Of a DNA stretch of 25,428 bases, positions 1 through 7,520 are shown in pieces. Position numbers and translations under genes: made by a program. Source of the stretch: JANMEX01 sp049696015 (GTDB taxonomy: Bacteria > Pseudomonadota > Alphaproteobacteria > Rhizobiales > Rhizobiaceae); assembly GCA_049696015.1 (NCBI GenBank), contig JBAVTG010000093.1:1-25428 (forward strand), read 5' to 3'. Every line of letters starts with the position of its first letter. Position 1 is the first letter of the stretch. Under the pieces are notes generated by a model. That model was not told the DNA's origin. It saw only the letters and a list, made by a program, of their open reading frames with translations, and made no database searches.

Positions 1-2
1 TG

Positions 3-230
3 CATCGTATATTGTCTCCCAAGCGGCTTGAAATTATCCGGGCCATGGCCGGACAGGGACCTTTGTCCTACCGTGAAGTAGCGCGTCGCGCCGGGCGCGA
101 TTTCAAAGCTGTACATACTGATCTGAAGGCAATGATTTTGGCAGGCGTTGTTGATCGTGATGAGAGCGGCGTGGTTTTCCCTTACGATACGATGCATTTT
201 GATTTTGACGTGCAGACAAAAGCCGCTTGA
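3..230 (+). CDS. Partial winged-helix/HTH regulator (3' end)
   Basis: The frame is open to the left window edge, so the N-terminus is probably missing; a TTG at 12 is unlikely to be the true start. About 75 residues are visible. The segment SPKRLEIIRAMAGQGPLSYR followed by EVARRAGRDFKAVHTDLKAM is a compact winged helix-turn-helix: an initiation helix, a recognition-type helix (VARRAGRDFKAVHTDL) and a wing (GVVDRDESGVVFPYD). This resembles small MarR/ArsR-like DNA-binding proteins often found beside toxin-like genes, but that partner, if present, lies outside the window. The gene converges on pheA with only 3 bp between the two stops. The DNA-binding fold is fairly clear; the target is unknown. 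Confidence 0.6.
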   Translation, partial: HRILSPKRLEIIRAMAGQGPLSYREVARRAGRDFKAVHTDLKAMILAGVVDRDESGVVFPYDTMHFDFDVQTKAA

Positions 231-233
231 CCA

Positions 234-1088
234 TTAGCGACTCTTGGCCTGCGGATACACGCCCAGAATCCGGACCTGCGTCGAAAAGAACGCCAATTCT
301 TCCAGCGCCAGCGCGACATTCTTGTCTTCCGGGTGGCCTTCAATATCGGCGTAAAACTGCGTCGCGGTGAACTCGCCGCCGAGCTGATAGCTTTCGAGCT
401 TGGTCATGTTGACGCCGTTTGTGGCAAAGCCGCCCATGGCCTTGTAGAGCGCCGCGGGCACGTTGCGGACGTTGAAGATGATCGTCGTCATCATCACGTC
501 TTTGGCGGATTTGCGCGACGCGAAGGTCTTGTCCTTGGACAGAACGACAAAGCGGGTGACGTTGTTGTCTGAGTCTTCGACGTTTTCGTCAATGATTTCA
601 AGATTGTACATGTCCGCCGCCAAGCGCGGCGCAAGCGCGGCCATGGTCCGGCTTCCCGATTCGGAGACGATGCGCGCCGCCCCTGCCGTATCGCCTTCGA
701 CAACTGCCTTCCAGCGATGCTTGCGAATGATCTTGCGGCATTGTCCGAGTGCGTGAACATGGCTGTGCACGGATTTGATATCCGCCATTTTCACGCCTTT
801 GAGCACCATCAGCTGGAAATGGATCGGCAGGAAATATTCGCCAACGATGTGCAGTTTCGACACCGGCAACAAATGGTGGATATCGGCAACGCGCCCGGCA
901 ATCGTGTTGTCGATGGCGATCATCGCCAGATCGGCCTTGCCGGTTTCCACCGCGTTCAGCGCATCTTCAAACGTGGCGCACGGCATCGGTTCCATTTTGG
1001 GAAACATGTTGCGGCAGGCCATGTCGGAGTTGGCGCCATTCTCGCCCTGAAACGAGATCCGGTTGGTTTTTATGGCTTGCGCTGACAT
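234..1088 (-). CDS. pheA: Prephenate dehydratase (monofunctional, ACT domain)
   Basis: Converts prephenate to phenylpyruvate in phenylalanine synthesis in the cytoplasm. The 284-residue protein has a periplasmic-binding-fold dehydratase domain (about 9-185) with the family TRF motif at T178-R179-F180, and a C-terminal ACT domain (about 200-278) that in this family senses phenylalanine. The start was chosen at ATG 1088 because AGGA lies 5 bases upstream; an ATG at 1100 overlapping the kdsB stop (ATGA) and a TTG at 1112 are alternatives. It lies directly downstream of kdsB in one transcription unit. Odd point: the usually conserved PIEN segment of the dehydratase domain reads AIDN at residues 58-61. 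The family assignment is firm. Confidence 0.93.
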   Translation of the reverse strand: MSAQAIKTNRISFQGENGANSDMACRNMFPKMEPMPCATFEDALNAVETGKADLAMIAIDNTIAGRVADIHHLLPVSKLHIVGEYFLPIHFQLMVLKGVKMADIKSVHSHVHALGQCRKIIRKHRWKAVVEGDTAGAARIVSESGSRTMAALAPRLAADMYNLEIIDENVEDSDNNVTRFVVLSKDKTFASRKSAKDVMMTTIIFNVRNVPAALYKAMGGFATNGVNMTKLESYQLGGEFTATQFYADIEGHPEDKNVALALEELAFFSTQVRILGVYPQAKSR

Positions 1089-1096
1089 GGCAGTCC

Positions 1097-1828
1097 TCAT
1101 TTGCCCGAACAAATTGCGCGGGCGCGTTCAAGATCGTGCGGCGTGTCTACGCCAAGCGGCACGGTTTTAACAATAACCGCGTCGATGCGCATGCCAGCTT
1201 CCAGCGCCCGCAGTTGTTCAAGCCGCTCGCGCTGTTCCAGCGGCGAGGGTCCAAGCGCGACGAACCGTTCCAAGGCAGGACGGCGATAAGCATAGAGCCC
1301 GATGTGATGATAGAGCGGACCCTCGCCCCATGGCGCCGTTGCCCGGGTGAAATAGAGCGCCCGCAAATGGCCGGGCGCGATCTGCGATCCGATGATCTTG
1401 ACGACGTTTTCGTTGGTCTTTTCCGCCTCAAGCGTGATCACTGCTCCCAAAGTGGCGATATCCACCTGCGTGTCGGCCAGTGGCGTCACGGACCGCGCAA
1501 TGATGTCGGGATCAATGGTCGGCAGGTCACCCTGCACATTGACCACCACATCATGGCGTGCGTCCGGATCGATTTTCTGCAGCGCCTCAAAAATGCGGTC
1601 TGAGCCGGATTGGTGATCCGCGCGCGTCATCACAGCCTCATATCCTGCTGCGATCACGGCATCAGCGACAGTTTGCGTATCGGTGCAGACGACAACGCGG
1701 CCAACACCGGATTTTGACGCCTGATCGGCGACGCGCACGATCATCGGCTTGCCGCCGATGTCCGCCAGCGGTTTGCCCGGCAGACGGGTCGAGGCCATGC
1801 GGGCGGGGATGAGTATGATGGGGTTCAT
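1097..1828 (-). CDS. kdsB: 3-deoxy-manno-octulosonate cytidylyltransferase (CMP-KDO synthetase)
   Basis: Activates KDO with CTP to give CMP-KDO for the inner core of lipopolysaccharide; acts in the cytoplasm. The 243-residue protein opens with the nucleotide-binding signature IPARMASTRLPGKPL (residues 7-21), followed by CTDT, the HQSGSDRI segment (near 92-99) and NVQGDLP, all typical of KdsB. Length is normal for the family. It is the first gene of the kdsB-pheA unit, and its stop overlaps a possible ATG of pheA. The 143 bp to the divergent cytochrome gene should hold the promoters of both, but no convincing -35/-10 pair was picked out. Confidence 0.95.
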   Translation of the reverse strand: MNPIILIPARMASTRLPGKPLADIGGKPMIVRVADQASKSGVGRVVVCTDTQTVADAVIAAGYEAVMTRADHQSGSDRIFEALQKIDPDARHDVVVNVQGDLPTIDPDIIARSVTPLADTQVDIATLGAVITLEAEKTNENVVKIIGSQIAPGHLRALYFTRATAPWGEGPLYHHIGLYAYRRPALERFVALGPSPLEQRERLEQLRALEAGMRIDAVIVKTVPLGVDTPHDLERARAICSGK

Positions 1829-1971
1829 GAAAGACCGGGTTCAGGTGTCAAAAAGTCGCTGTATGGCGAACCTTATAGGTGTTGCAAGTCTATCGCAAAA
1901 GACCTAGTTTCCGCCCGATTTCACGAGGGGATTCCCGTTCCGGACCCCTTTCATATCGGAGCCCGGACAGC

Positions 1972-2517
1972 ATGGATTCTTTTGAGCTCAACAAAATGGC
2001 AGGGGCCCTCTTGGCGACAGTGTTTGTCGTCATGTCGGTCCGTCTCGCTTCCGATGCGCTTTTCGAGCATGGCGTGCCGGAAAAGCCCGGATTCGCCATT
2101 GAAGCGGCCGCGGGCGGCGGCGAAGGGGAAGCCGCCAGCGCAGCGCCCGCCGCAATCGAGCCGATTGCGCCGCTGCTGGCGTCCGCTGATGCCGCTGCTG
2201 GTGAAGTCGTCTTCAAGAAGTGCGCGGCATGCCACACGATTGACAAGGGCGGCGCCAACAAGGTCGGCCCGAACCTGCATGGCGTCATCGGCCGTGTCAT
2301 GGGCAGCCATGAAGGCTTCAACTACTCTGCTGGCATGAAGGAATTCGGCGCTGGCAAAAACTGGGATTACGAGGCGCTGGCTCAGTTCCTGACCAAGCCG
2401 AAAGCCTACATCAAGGGTACGGCCATGGGCTTTGCCGGTCTTGCCAAGCCGGACGAGCGCGCCAACCTGATTGCTTACTTGCGCAATCAGGCGGACAGCC
2501 CAGTCCCGCTGCCATGA
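1972..2517 (+). CDS. cycM: Membrane-anchored c-type cytochrome (CycM-like)
   Basis: A class I cytochrome c that is probably tethered to the inner membrane and shuttles electrons to a terminal oxidase from the periplasmic side, by analogy with rhizobial CycM. The 181-residue protein has an uncleaved-looking N-terminal membrane segment (about 9-27), an Ala/Gly/Pro-rich linker (about 43-75) and one haem domain with CAACH at 84-88. The probable axial Met is M152 in the KGTAMGF segment. The start ATG 1972 is preferred over an upstream in-frame codon at 1879 because it gives this anchor layout and has GGAG upstream. It is divergent from kdsB and followed by a strong terminator. The symbol is by similarity of architecture and length. 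Confidence 0.85.
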   Translation: MDSFELNKMAGALLATVFVVMSVRLASDALFEHGVPEKPGFAIEAAAGGGEGEAASAAPAAIEPIAPLLASADAAAGEVVFKKCAACHTIDKGGANKVGPNLHGVIGRVMGSHEGFNYSAGMKEFGAGKNWDYEALAQFLTKPKAYIKGTAMGFAGLAKPDERANLIAYLRNQADSPVPLP

Positions 2518-2537
2518 GCAGAATGCAGTAAAATTTC

Positions 2538-2564
2538 AAAAGGCCGGTTTCGTCCGGCCTTTTT
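2538..2564 (+). terminator. Rho-independent terminator after the cytochrome gene
   Basis: A perfect inverted repeat with arms AAAAGGCCGG (2538-2547) and CCGGCCTTTT, separated by a 6-base loop and running into five Ts (2560-2564). It starts 20 bases after the cytochrome stop and separates that gene from the yej operon. A-tract/T-tract symmetry would let it work on both strands. Confidence 0.9.
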
Positions 2565-2639
2565 CATTTTCATGTGACGGGCTTGCCAAGCGGCGCGTGG
2601 ACTTACACATTCGAGTCCACGTTCGCATTGGAGCTTTCG

Positions 2640-4502
2640 ATGATCCGTTTCCAGTTGAAGCCGCTGTTTCTAGCCTGTGCGCTGACCTTTGCCGGCGGCA
2701 TGAAAGCGTTTGCCGTTGATTGGGTCCACGGCTCCGCATTGACGGGCGAACCGAGACTGGAAGCCGGTTTCAAGCATTTTCCCTATGTGAATCCCGACGC
2801 TCCCAAAGGTGGAACAGTCCGCCTTGCAGCCGTCGGAAGTTTTGATTCCTTCAATGGTCTGATCCCGAAGGGCGAAGCGGCGCCCGGCTTTTCTCTGGTC
2901 GGCGCCTTCACCATCAATGAATCACTGATGACGTCGTCGCTGGATGAACTGGATATTTCGACCCAGTATGGCCTCCTGGCCGAAGCGACCAGATATCCGG
3001 ACGACTTTTCGAGCGTCACCTTTCGCATGAACACCAAAGCCAAGTGGCATGATGGCATGCCGGTGACGGTCGAAGATGTGATCTGGAGCTTTGAAAAAAC
3101 CAAGGAACTCGACGCCAGGTCGGCGTTTTACTACGAAAATGTCGTCAAGGCCGAAAAGTCCGCCGACAACGAAGTGACCTTCACATTCAACGTCAAAGGC
3201 AACCGCGAATTGCCGCACATCATGGGCCAGTTGCAGGTCTTCCCCAAACATTGGTGGGAAGGCAAGGACGACAGCGGCAGGCAGCGCAACATCGCCGAAC
3301 CGACTCTGGAGCCGCCGCTCGGGTCAGCAGCCTATAAGGTCGGCAAGTTCGAGGCTGGACGCTATGTCGAATTTGTCCGCGTCGCAGACTATTGGGGCAA
3401 GGACCACAACACCGAAATCGGCACCAATAATTTCGACACGATGCGCATCGACCTTTATGGCGACGAATCCGTCATGGTCGAAGCCTTCAAGGGCGATGCC
3501 TATGATTACCGCTATGAGCGGTCATCCAAAAACTGGGCAACCGGCTATGTAGGCCTGCCTGCGCTCGACAAGGGATATGTCGTCAAGGAGGAATTCCCAT
3601 CCAGGGCATCCGGGCGGATGCAGGCCTTTATTCTCAACTTGCGAAAGGACAAATTCAAGGATCTACGCGTCCGCCGCGCGCTCAACTATGCCTTTGATTT
3701 TGAGACAACCAACAAGAACGCCTTTTATGGTCTCTACCAGCGAATCCCGAGCTATTTCGCCGGAACAGAGCTGGCTTCGTCAGGCTTGCCGCAGGGCAAG
3801 GAACTGGAAATCCTCAATGAATTCAAACAGGACTTGCCGCCTGAGGTCTTCTCTCAGGAATACACGAACCCGGTCGGCGGCGATGCGGCCAAGATGCGCC
3901 TGAACTACCGGGAGGCGCTTGCCCTCTTCAAACTTGCCGGCTGGGCACTCAAAGACGGTAAACTTGTGAACGAGAAAACGGGCGAGCCTTTCACGATTGA
4001 ATTGATCGACGAGTCTCCGATTACCGAGCGGTTTGCGCTGCCCTATGGGGAAAGCCTGAAAAAAATCGGCGTGGATTTCACCTACCGCCAGCTCGACACG
4101 TCCTCGATGAAAGAGCGCGAGCGCAAGTTCGACTATGACACGATCACAAACGTTTGGGGTCAGTCGCTGTCGCCCGGCAATGAACAGCGCGAATTTTGGG
4201 GCAGCGCGTCGGCGGACCGCGAGGGGTCGCGAAACTATGCCGGCATCAAAAATCCGGTCATCGACAAGATCATCGAAAAACTCATCCTTGCAAAGGACCG
4301 CGACGACCTGATCGCTGCAACGCGGGCTCTGGATCGCGTGCTGTTGTGGAACCATTATGTGATCCCGCAATGGTACTCGGATGTCGACCGCTATGTGTAT
4401 TGGGACCGGTTCGGCCGTCCCGAAAAGTTGCCGCAATACAGTTTCGGCTTCCCCGCCGTCTGGTGGTTTGACCCGGCAAAGGCCGCGCGAATCGCCAAGT
4501 AG
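2640..4502 (+). CDS. yejA: Peptide ABC transporter, periplasmic substrate-binding protein (YejA family)
   Basis: Family 5 extracellular solute-binding protein that should capture peptides in the periplasm for the YejBEF importer; this family is known from microcin C uptake and peptide tolerance. The 620-residue protein begins with a signal peptide (positive n-region MIRFQLK, hydrophobic core, cleavage near AFA-VDW at about 25/26). The mature part contains FPYVNPDAPKGGTVRLA, the SMTSSLDE-like segment read here as LMTSSLDELD, and a C-terminal WWFDPAKAARI, all familiar in YejA. ATG 2640 was chosen over an in-frame codon at 2574 because it begins the signal peptide and has GGAG 7 bases upstream. 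It is the first gene of the operon; 142 bp separate it from yejB. Confidence 0.93.
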   Translation: MIRFQLKPLFLACALTFAGGMKAFAVDWVHGSALTGEPRLEAGFKHFPYVNPDAPKGGTVRLAAVGSFDSFNGLIPKGEAAPGFSLVGAFTINESLMTSSLDELDISTQYGLLAEATRYPDDFSSVTFRMNTKAKWHDGMPVTVEDVIWSFEKTKELDARSAFYYENVVKAEKSADNEVTFTFNVKGNRELPHIMGQLQVFPKHWWEGKDDSGRQRNIAEPTLEPPLGSAAYKVGKFEAGRYVEFVRVADYWGKDHNTEIGTNNFDTMRIDLYGDESVMVEAFKGDAYDYRYERSSKNWATGYVGLPALDKGYVVKEEFPSRASGRMQAFILNLRKDKFKDLRVRRALNYAFDFETTNKNAFYGLYQRIPSYFAGTELASSGLPQGKELEILNEFKQDLPPEVFSQEYTNPVGGDAAKMRLNYREALALFKLAGWALKDGKLVNEKTGEPFTIELIDESPITERFALPYGESLKKIGVDFTYRQLDTSSMKERERKFDYDTITNVWGQSLSPGNEQREFWGSASADREGSRNYAGIKNPVIDKIIEKLILAKDRDDLIAATRALDRVLLWNHYVIPQWYSDVDRYVYWDRFGRPEKLPQYSFGFPAVWWFDPAKAARIAK

Positions 4503-4644
4503 CGCATTCTCGCCAATCGCGGGCTTGCACTTGTTCGCCGTGTCGATTCCAAATGCAAAAGGGCGAATCACCTGAATTGCCGGATTTTTGGCAGGAGCGC
4601 GCATTTGGATTGCATGACACCAACACAACAGGTTCGCCGCTAGC

Positions 4645-5742
4645 ATGGGCGCGTATATCCTGCGCCGACTGATTTTGATGATCCCGACGCTGATCGGCAT
4701 CATGGCGATTTCGTTTGTTGTTGTGCAGTTTGCGCCCGGCGGCCCGATCGAGCAGGTCATCGCAGACCTCACCAGCGGCAGCGATACCAACGACCGTCTG
4801 GGCGGCTCCGGGTCCGATTTTGCCGGCCAGGATGCGGGCGCTGAAGGTGCGACATCGGGCAAATACCGCGGCGCGCAGGGACTGGATCCCGATTTGATTG
4901 CCAAACTTGAAAAGCAGTTCGGATTTGACAAGCCGGCGCACGAGCGTTTCCTGAAAATGCTGTGGGACTATTCGCGGTTTGATTTCGGGACCAGTTTCTT
5001 CCGGGGCGGCACTGTAATCGACCTTATCCTGCAGAAAATGCCCGTCTCGATCACGCTCGGCCTTTGGATTACGCTGATTTCCTACATGATTTCGGTGCCG
5101 CTCGGCATCGCAAAGGCGCTGCGCGACGGATCGCGCTTTGACGTATGGACCAGCGCCGTGATCATTGTCGGCTATGCCATTCCCGGCTTCCTGTTCGGCA
5201 TCCTGCTGATCGTGCTGTTTGCCGGCGGCTCGTTTTGGGATTGGTTCCCCCTGCGCGGGCTTTGGTCGGATAATTGGGACCAGCTTTCCGCATGGGGCAA
5301 GATCAAGGATTACATTTGGCACGTCACACTGCCGCTGCTTGCCATGGTCATGTCCGCCTTTGCCACCACGACTTTACTCACCAAGAATTCATTTCTTGAT
5401 GAAATCAAGAAGCAATATGTCGTCACCGCCCGCGCCAAGGGCCTCAGTGAGCGGCGCGTGCTTTACGGCCATGTGTTCCGCAATGCCATGCTGATCCTGA
5501 TCGCCGGCTTTCCCGCCGCGTTCATCTCGGCGTTTTTTACCGGCTCGATCCTGATCGAGAACATTTTCTCGCTCGATGGCCTCGGCTTGCTTGGTTTTGA
5601 ATCGGTGCTCAGACGTGACTATCCGGTGGTGTTTGGCACACTCTATATCTACTCGCTGATGGGTCTGATTGTCGGGCTGATTTCAGACCTCATCTACACA
5701 TGGATTGATCCGCGCATCGATTTTGAGCGGAGGGACGTATGA
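4645..5742 (+). CDS. yejB: Peptide ABC transporter permease (YejB)
   Basis: Inner-membrane channel subunit partnering with YejE. The 365-residue protein has an N-terminal membrane segment (about 8-30), a long periplasmic loop rich in Gly/Ser/Asp (about 48-80) and five further hydrophobic segments. The cytoplasmic EAA loop that contacts the ATPase is visible as VTARAKGLSERRVLYGHVFR (around residues 258-277). The C-terminal DLIYTWIDPRIDFERRDV is typical of the family. The ribosome-binding site is weak (AGG about 14 bases upstream). The 142 bp before it (4503-4644) shows no gene or clear terminator; the spacing suggests that yejA and yejB are co-transcribed. Its stop overlaps the yejE start by 4 bp. 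Confidence 0.93.
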   Translation: MGAYILRRLILMIPTLIGIMAISFVVVQFAPGGPIEQVIADLTSGSDTNDRLGGSGSDFAGQDAGAEGATSGKYRGAQGLDPDLIAKLEKQFGFDKPAHERFLKMLWDYSRFDFGTSFFRGGTVIDLILQKMPVSITLGLWITLISYMISVPLGIAKALRDGSRFDVWTSAVIIVGYAIPGFLFGILLIVLFAGGSFWDWFPLRGLWSDNWDQLSAWGKIKDYIWHVTLPLLAMVMSAFATTTLLTKNSFLDEIKKQYVVTARAKGLSERRVLYGHVFRNAMLILIAGFPAAFISAFFTGSILIENIFSLDGLGLLGFESVLRRDYPVVFGTLYIYSLMGLIVGLISDLIYTWIDPRIDFERRDV

Positions 5743-6833
5743 CACTTTCGCCGCTTGGCCAGCGCCGCTGGCAAAATTTCAAGGCCAACCGGCGCGGCTT
5801 CTGGTCACTCTGGCTGTTTCTTCTGATCTTCGGCCTGACACTGGGCGCCGAGTTCATCGCCAATGACAAGCCAATCCTCGTTTCCTACAAGGGCGAATAT
5901 CTGACGCCGGTGTTTGTCGATTATCCGGAAGAAAAGTTCGGCGGGTTCTTTGCCGTCACCGATTTTCGCGATCCGGTCATCCAGGAGGAAATCGCCGCGA
6001 ACGGCTGGGCAATCTGGCCGCTGGTGCGCTACTCCTACCAAACCGTCAACAACGAGATGCCAGGCTCGGCTCCGACAAAACCTGCCTTCTTGCTCGACCG
6101 TGAAACGCTTTGCGGGCGCTATCTCCAGGGTGTGGAGGATCCAGATTGCCGGGCAGGCAATTTCAACTGGCTGGGCACGGATGATCAGGGCCGCGACCTT
6201 TTGGCCCGCATCATTTATGGCTTTCGCATCTCGGTGCTGTTCGGCCTGCTGCTCACACTGGGCTCTGCCGTCGTCGGTGTCGCGGCAGGCGCAGTGCAGG
6301 GCTATTTCGGCGGCTGGACAGATCTGTTGATGCAGCGCTTCATCGAGATCTGGACATCGCTGCCGCTGCTCTACCTGTTGATGATCGTCGCCTCGATCCT
6401 GCCGCCCGGATTCTTCGTGCTGCTTTCCATCATGCTTCTGTTCTCCTGGTCGTCGTTCGTCGGCATTGTGCGGGCCGAGTTCCTGCGGGCGCGCAACTTT
6501 GAATATGTCAACGCGGCCCGCGCGCTCGGCGTTGGCAATGCCACCATCATGTGGCGCCATCTCTTGCCCAATGCCATGGTGGCAACGCTCACCTTCCTGC
6601 CGTTCATTCTCAACGGCGCGATCACGACGCTGACCTCGCTCGACTTCCTCGGCTTTGGCCTGCCGCCCGGTTCGGCCTCGCTTGGCGAAGTGTTGAAACA
6701 GGGCAAGAGCAACATCCAGGCGCCCTGGATCGGCATCACCGGCTTCATCACCATGTCGGTCATGCTGTCGCTGCTGGTGTTCATTGGCGAAGCCGTGCGC
6801 GACGCTTTTGACCCGAGGAAGGCGTTTAAATGA
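5739..6833 (+). CDS. yejE: Peptide ABC transporter permease (YejE)
   Basis: Second channel subunit of the Yej importer. The 364-residue protein has an N-terminal amphipathic/basic stretch and membrane segment (about 20-40), a large periplasmic insert, then NWLGTDDQGRDLLARIIYG, a signature of OppC/DppC-type permeases, and five more hydrophobic segments. The EAA loop reads NAARALGVGNATIMWRHLLP. A good Shine-Dalgarno (GGAGG) lies 5 bases before the ATG, and the ATGA overlap with yejB implies translational coupling. The stop (6831-6833) again overlaps an ATG (6830-6832), but that ATG no longer leads into yejF, because vapBC intervenes. Confidence 0.93.
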   Translation: MTLSPLGQRRWQNFKANRRGFWSLWLFLLIFGLTLGAEFIANDKPILVSYKGEYLTPVFVDYPEEKFGGFFAVTDFRDPVIQEEIAANGWAIWPLVRYSYQTVNNEMPGSAPTKPAFLLDRETLCGRYLQGVEDPDCRAGNFNWLGTDDQGRDLLARIIYGFRISVLFGLLLTLGSAVVGVAAGAVQGYFGGWTDLLMQRFIEIWTSLPLLYLLMIVASILPPGFFVLLSIMLLFSWSSFVGIVRAEFLRARNFEYVNAARALGVGNATIMWRHLLPNAMVATLTFLPFILNGAITTLTSLDFLGFGLPPGSASLGEVLKQGKSNIQAPWIGITGFITMSVMLSLLVFIGEAVRDAFDPRKAFK

Positions 6834-6873
6834 GTGAAAAGGCATGGTATAAGGAAGATACTTTTCTACCATG
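6825..6873 (+). promoter_or_regulatory. Candidate vapBC promoter and operator
   Basis: TTTAAA (6825-6830), a 17-base spacer and TATAAG (6848-6853) fit a sigma-70-like promoter. A perfect 7-base inverted repeat, CATGGTA (6843-6849) and TACCATG (6867-6873), overlaps the -10 region, with a nested GTAT/ATAC pair (6847-6850, 6858-6861). Such palindromes at the promoter are the usual binding sites of VapB or VapBC complexes, so autoregulation is inferred. The -35 would lie in the last codons of yejE. Confidence 0.45.
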
Positions 6874-6892
6874 GAGGCCGCAATGGGCCTGA
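6830..6892 (+). other. Likely relic of the original yejF start (20-codon ORF)
   Basis: The ATG overlaps the yejE stop as ATGA, exactly as at the yejB/yejE and yejF/reductase junctions. It encodes Met-Ser-Glu-Lys and then an unrelated tail ending at TGA 6890-6892, inside the start of vapB. As I recall, MSE- or MTD-type beginnings are common in YejF proteins. I infer that this is the stranded beginning of yejF, separated from the rest of the gene by the vapBC insertion. It could also be chance, and is unlikely to make a functional peptide. Confidence 0.5.
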
Positions 6893-7134
6893 ACATCAAG
6901 AATGACGAGGTTCACCGTCTGGCGCGCGAAGTCGCAGCGCGGACTGGTGAAACCATGACGCATGCCATCCAGACAGCGCTTGAAGAGCGATTGGCGCGGC
7001 TTTCCGCTGATGTGGCCAAAGATCGCGCCGACCGTGCCGCGCGGGTTCGCGCCATTCTTGATTCAATCCCGCACTATCCAGGCGCGACCAGCAATCATGA
7101 CGATCTTTACGACGAGTTCGGATTGCCGAAATGA
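6883..7134 (+). CDS. vapB: Type II antitoxin, VapB family
   Basis: Small (83-residue) antitoxin expected to bind and neutralise VapC and to repress its own operon. The N-terminal half (MGLNIKNDEVHRLAREVAAR) resembles the DNA-binding/dimerisation region of VapB proteins of the Rv0623/PSK type. The middle is a charged helix (about 34-58). The tail DDLYDEFGLPK is the familiar C-terminal anchor that inserts into the VapC groove. The start is set at ATG 6883, which has GGAGG 6 bases upstream; the upstream in-frame ATG at 6871 lacks a ribosome-binding site. It overlaps vapC by 4 bp. By eye, the pair is less GC-rich than the flanking yej genes, consistent with acquisition. Confidence 0.88.
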   Translation: MGLNIKNDEVHRLAREVAARTGETMTHAIQTALEERLARLSADVAKDRADRAARVRAILDSIPHYPGATSNHDDLYDEFGLPK

Positions 7135-7520
7135 TTGTTGACTCCTCGGCGCTTGTCGCAATCATTTTGAAAGAAGCCGGTTGGGAAATACTCGAGAATA
7201 CACTGGTCGGTTCGTCGGAGAATCTGATCTCGCCAGTCAATCGGATGGAAGTCTTCATGCGCCTTGAATCCATTGACGGAGAATGGCTGGTCAGTAAATT
7301 CGAAGCTCTTTCGACCACTCTTCGGCTGACAACTGTATTACTTGATGAAGCCCAGCTTGGCCTCGCCCAAGACGCATTCCAGCGCTTCGGCAAGGGGCGT
7401 CACAAGGCGGCCCTCAACATGGGCGATTGTTTCGCATACGCGCTTGCCAAGGCGAAGGGACAGCCAATCTTGTTCAAGGGCTCTGATTTCAGCCACACCG
7501 ATCTGGAGTCTGCTGTTTGA
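7131..7520 (+). CDS. vapC: Type II toxin, VapC family PIN-domain ribonuclease
   Basis: PIN-domain endoribonuclease; in characterised family members the targets are tRNA or rRNA. The 129-residue protein keeps the acidic metal-binding set: D4 (MIVDSSA), E40 (NRMEVF), D99 (NMGDCFAYALA) and D119 (KGSDF). The length is normal and the frame is intact, so it is probably active. It starts inside the vapB stop (ATGA), giving the usual coupled antitoxin-toxin order. Its stop TGA (7518-7520) overlaps the TTG proposed as the yejF start, which links toxin translation to a peptide-transport ATPase, an unusual arrangement. Confidence 0.9.
   Translation: MIVDSSALVAIILKEAGWEILENTLVGSSENLISPVNRMEVFMRLESIDGEWLVSKFEALSTTLRLTTVLLDEAQLGLAQDAFQRFGKGRHKAALNMGDCFAYALAKAKGQPILFKGSDFSHTDLESAV

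Noticed and set aside
4577..4644. Short TTG-started frame before yejB
   Set aside because: It has no ribosome-binding site, runs out of frame into yejB and has no recognisable content.
3780..4931. Long minus-strand ORF (383 codons) antisense to yejA/yejB
   Set aside because: It lies opposite two well-identified genes; its composition (many Arg, Pro, Ala, His) is that of an antisense shadow in GC-rich DNA, and no domain is recognisable.
4282..5322. Minus-strand ORF of 346 codons antisense to yejA/yejB
   Set aside because: Overlaps the strongly supported transporter genes in another frame; it has low-complexity shadow composition and no motif.
5805..6899. Minus-strand ORF of 364 codons antisense to yejE
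   Set aside because: Antisense to the clear YejE permease; His/Gln/Asp-rich translation without any recognisable domain or ribosome-binding site.
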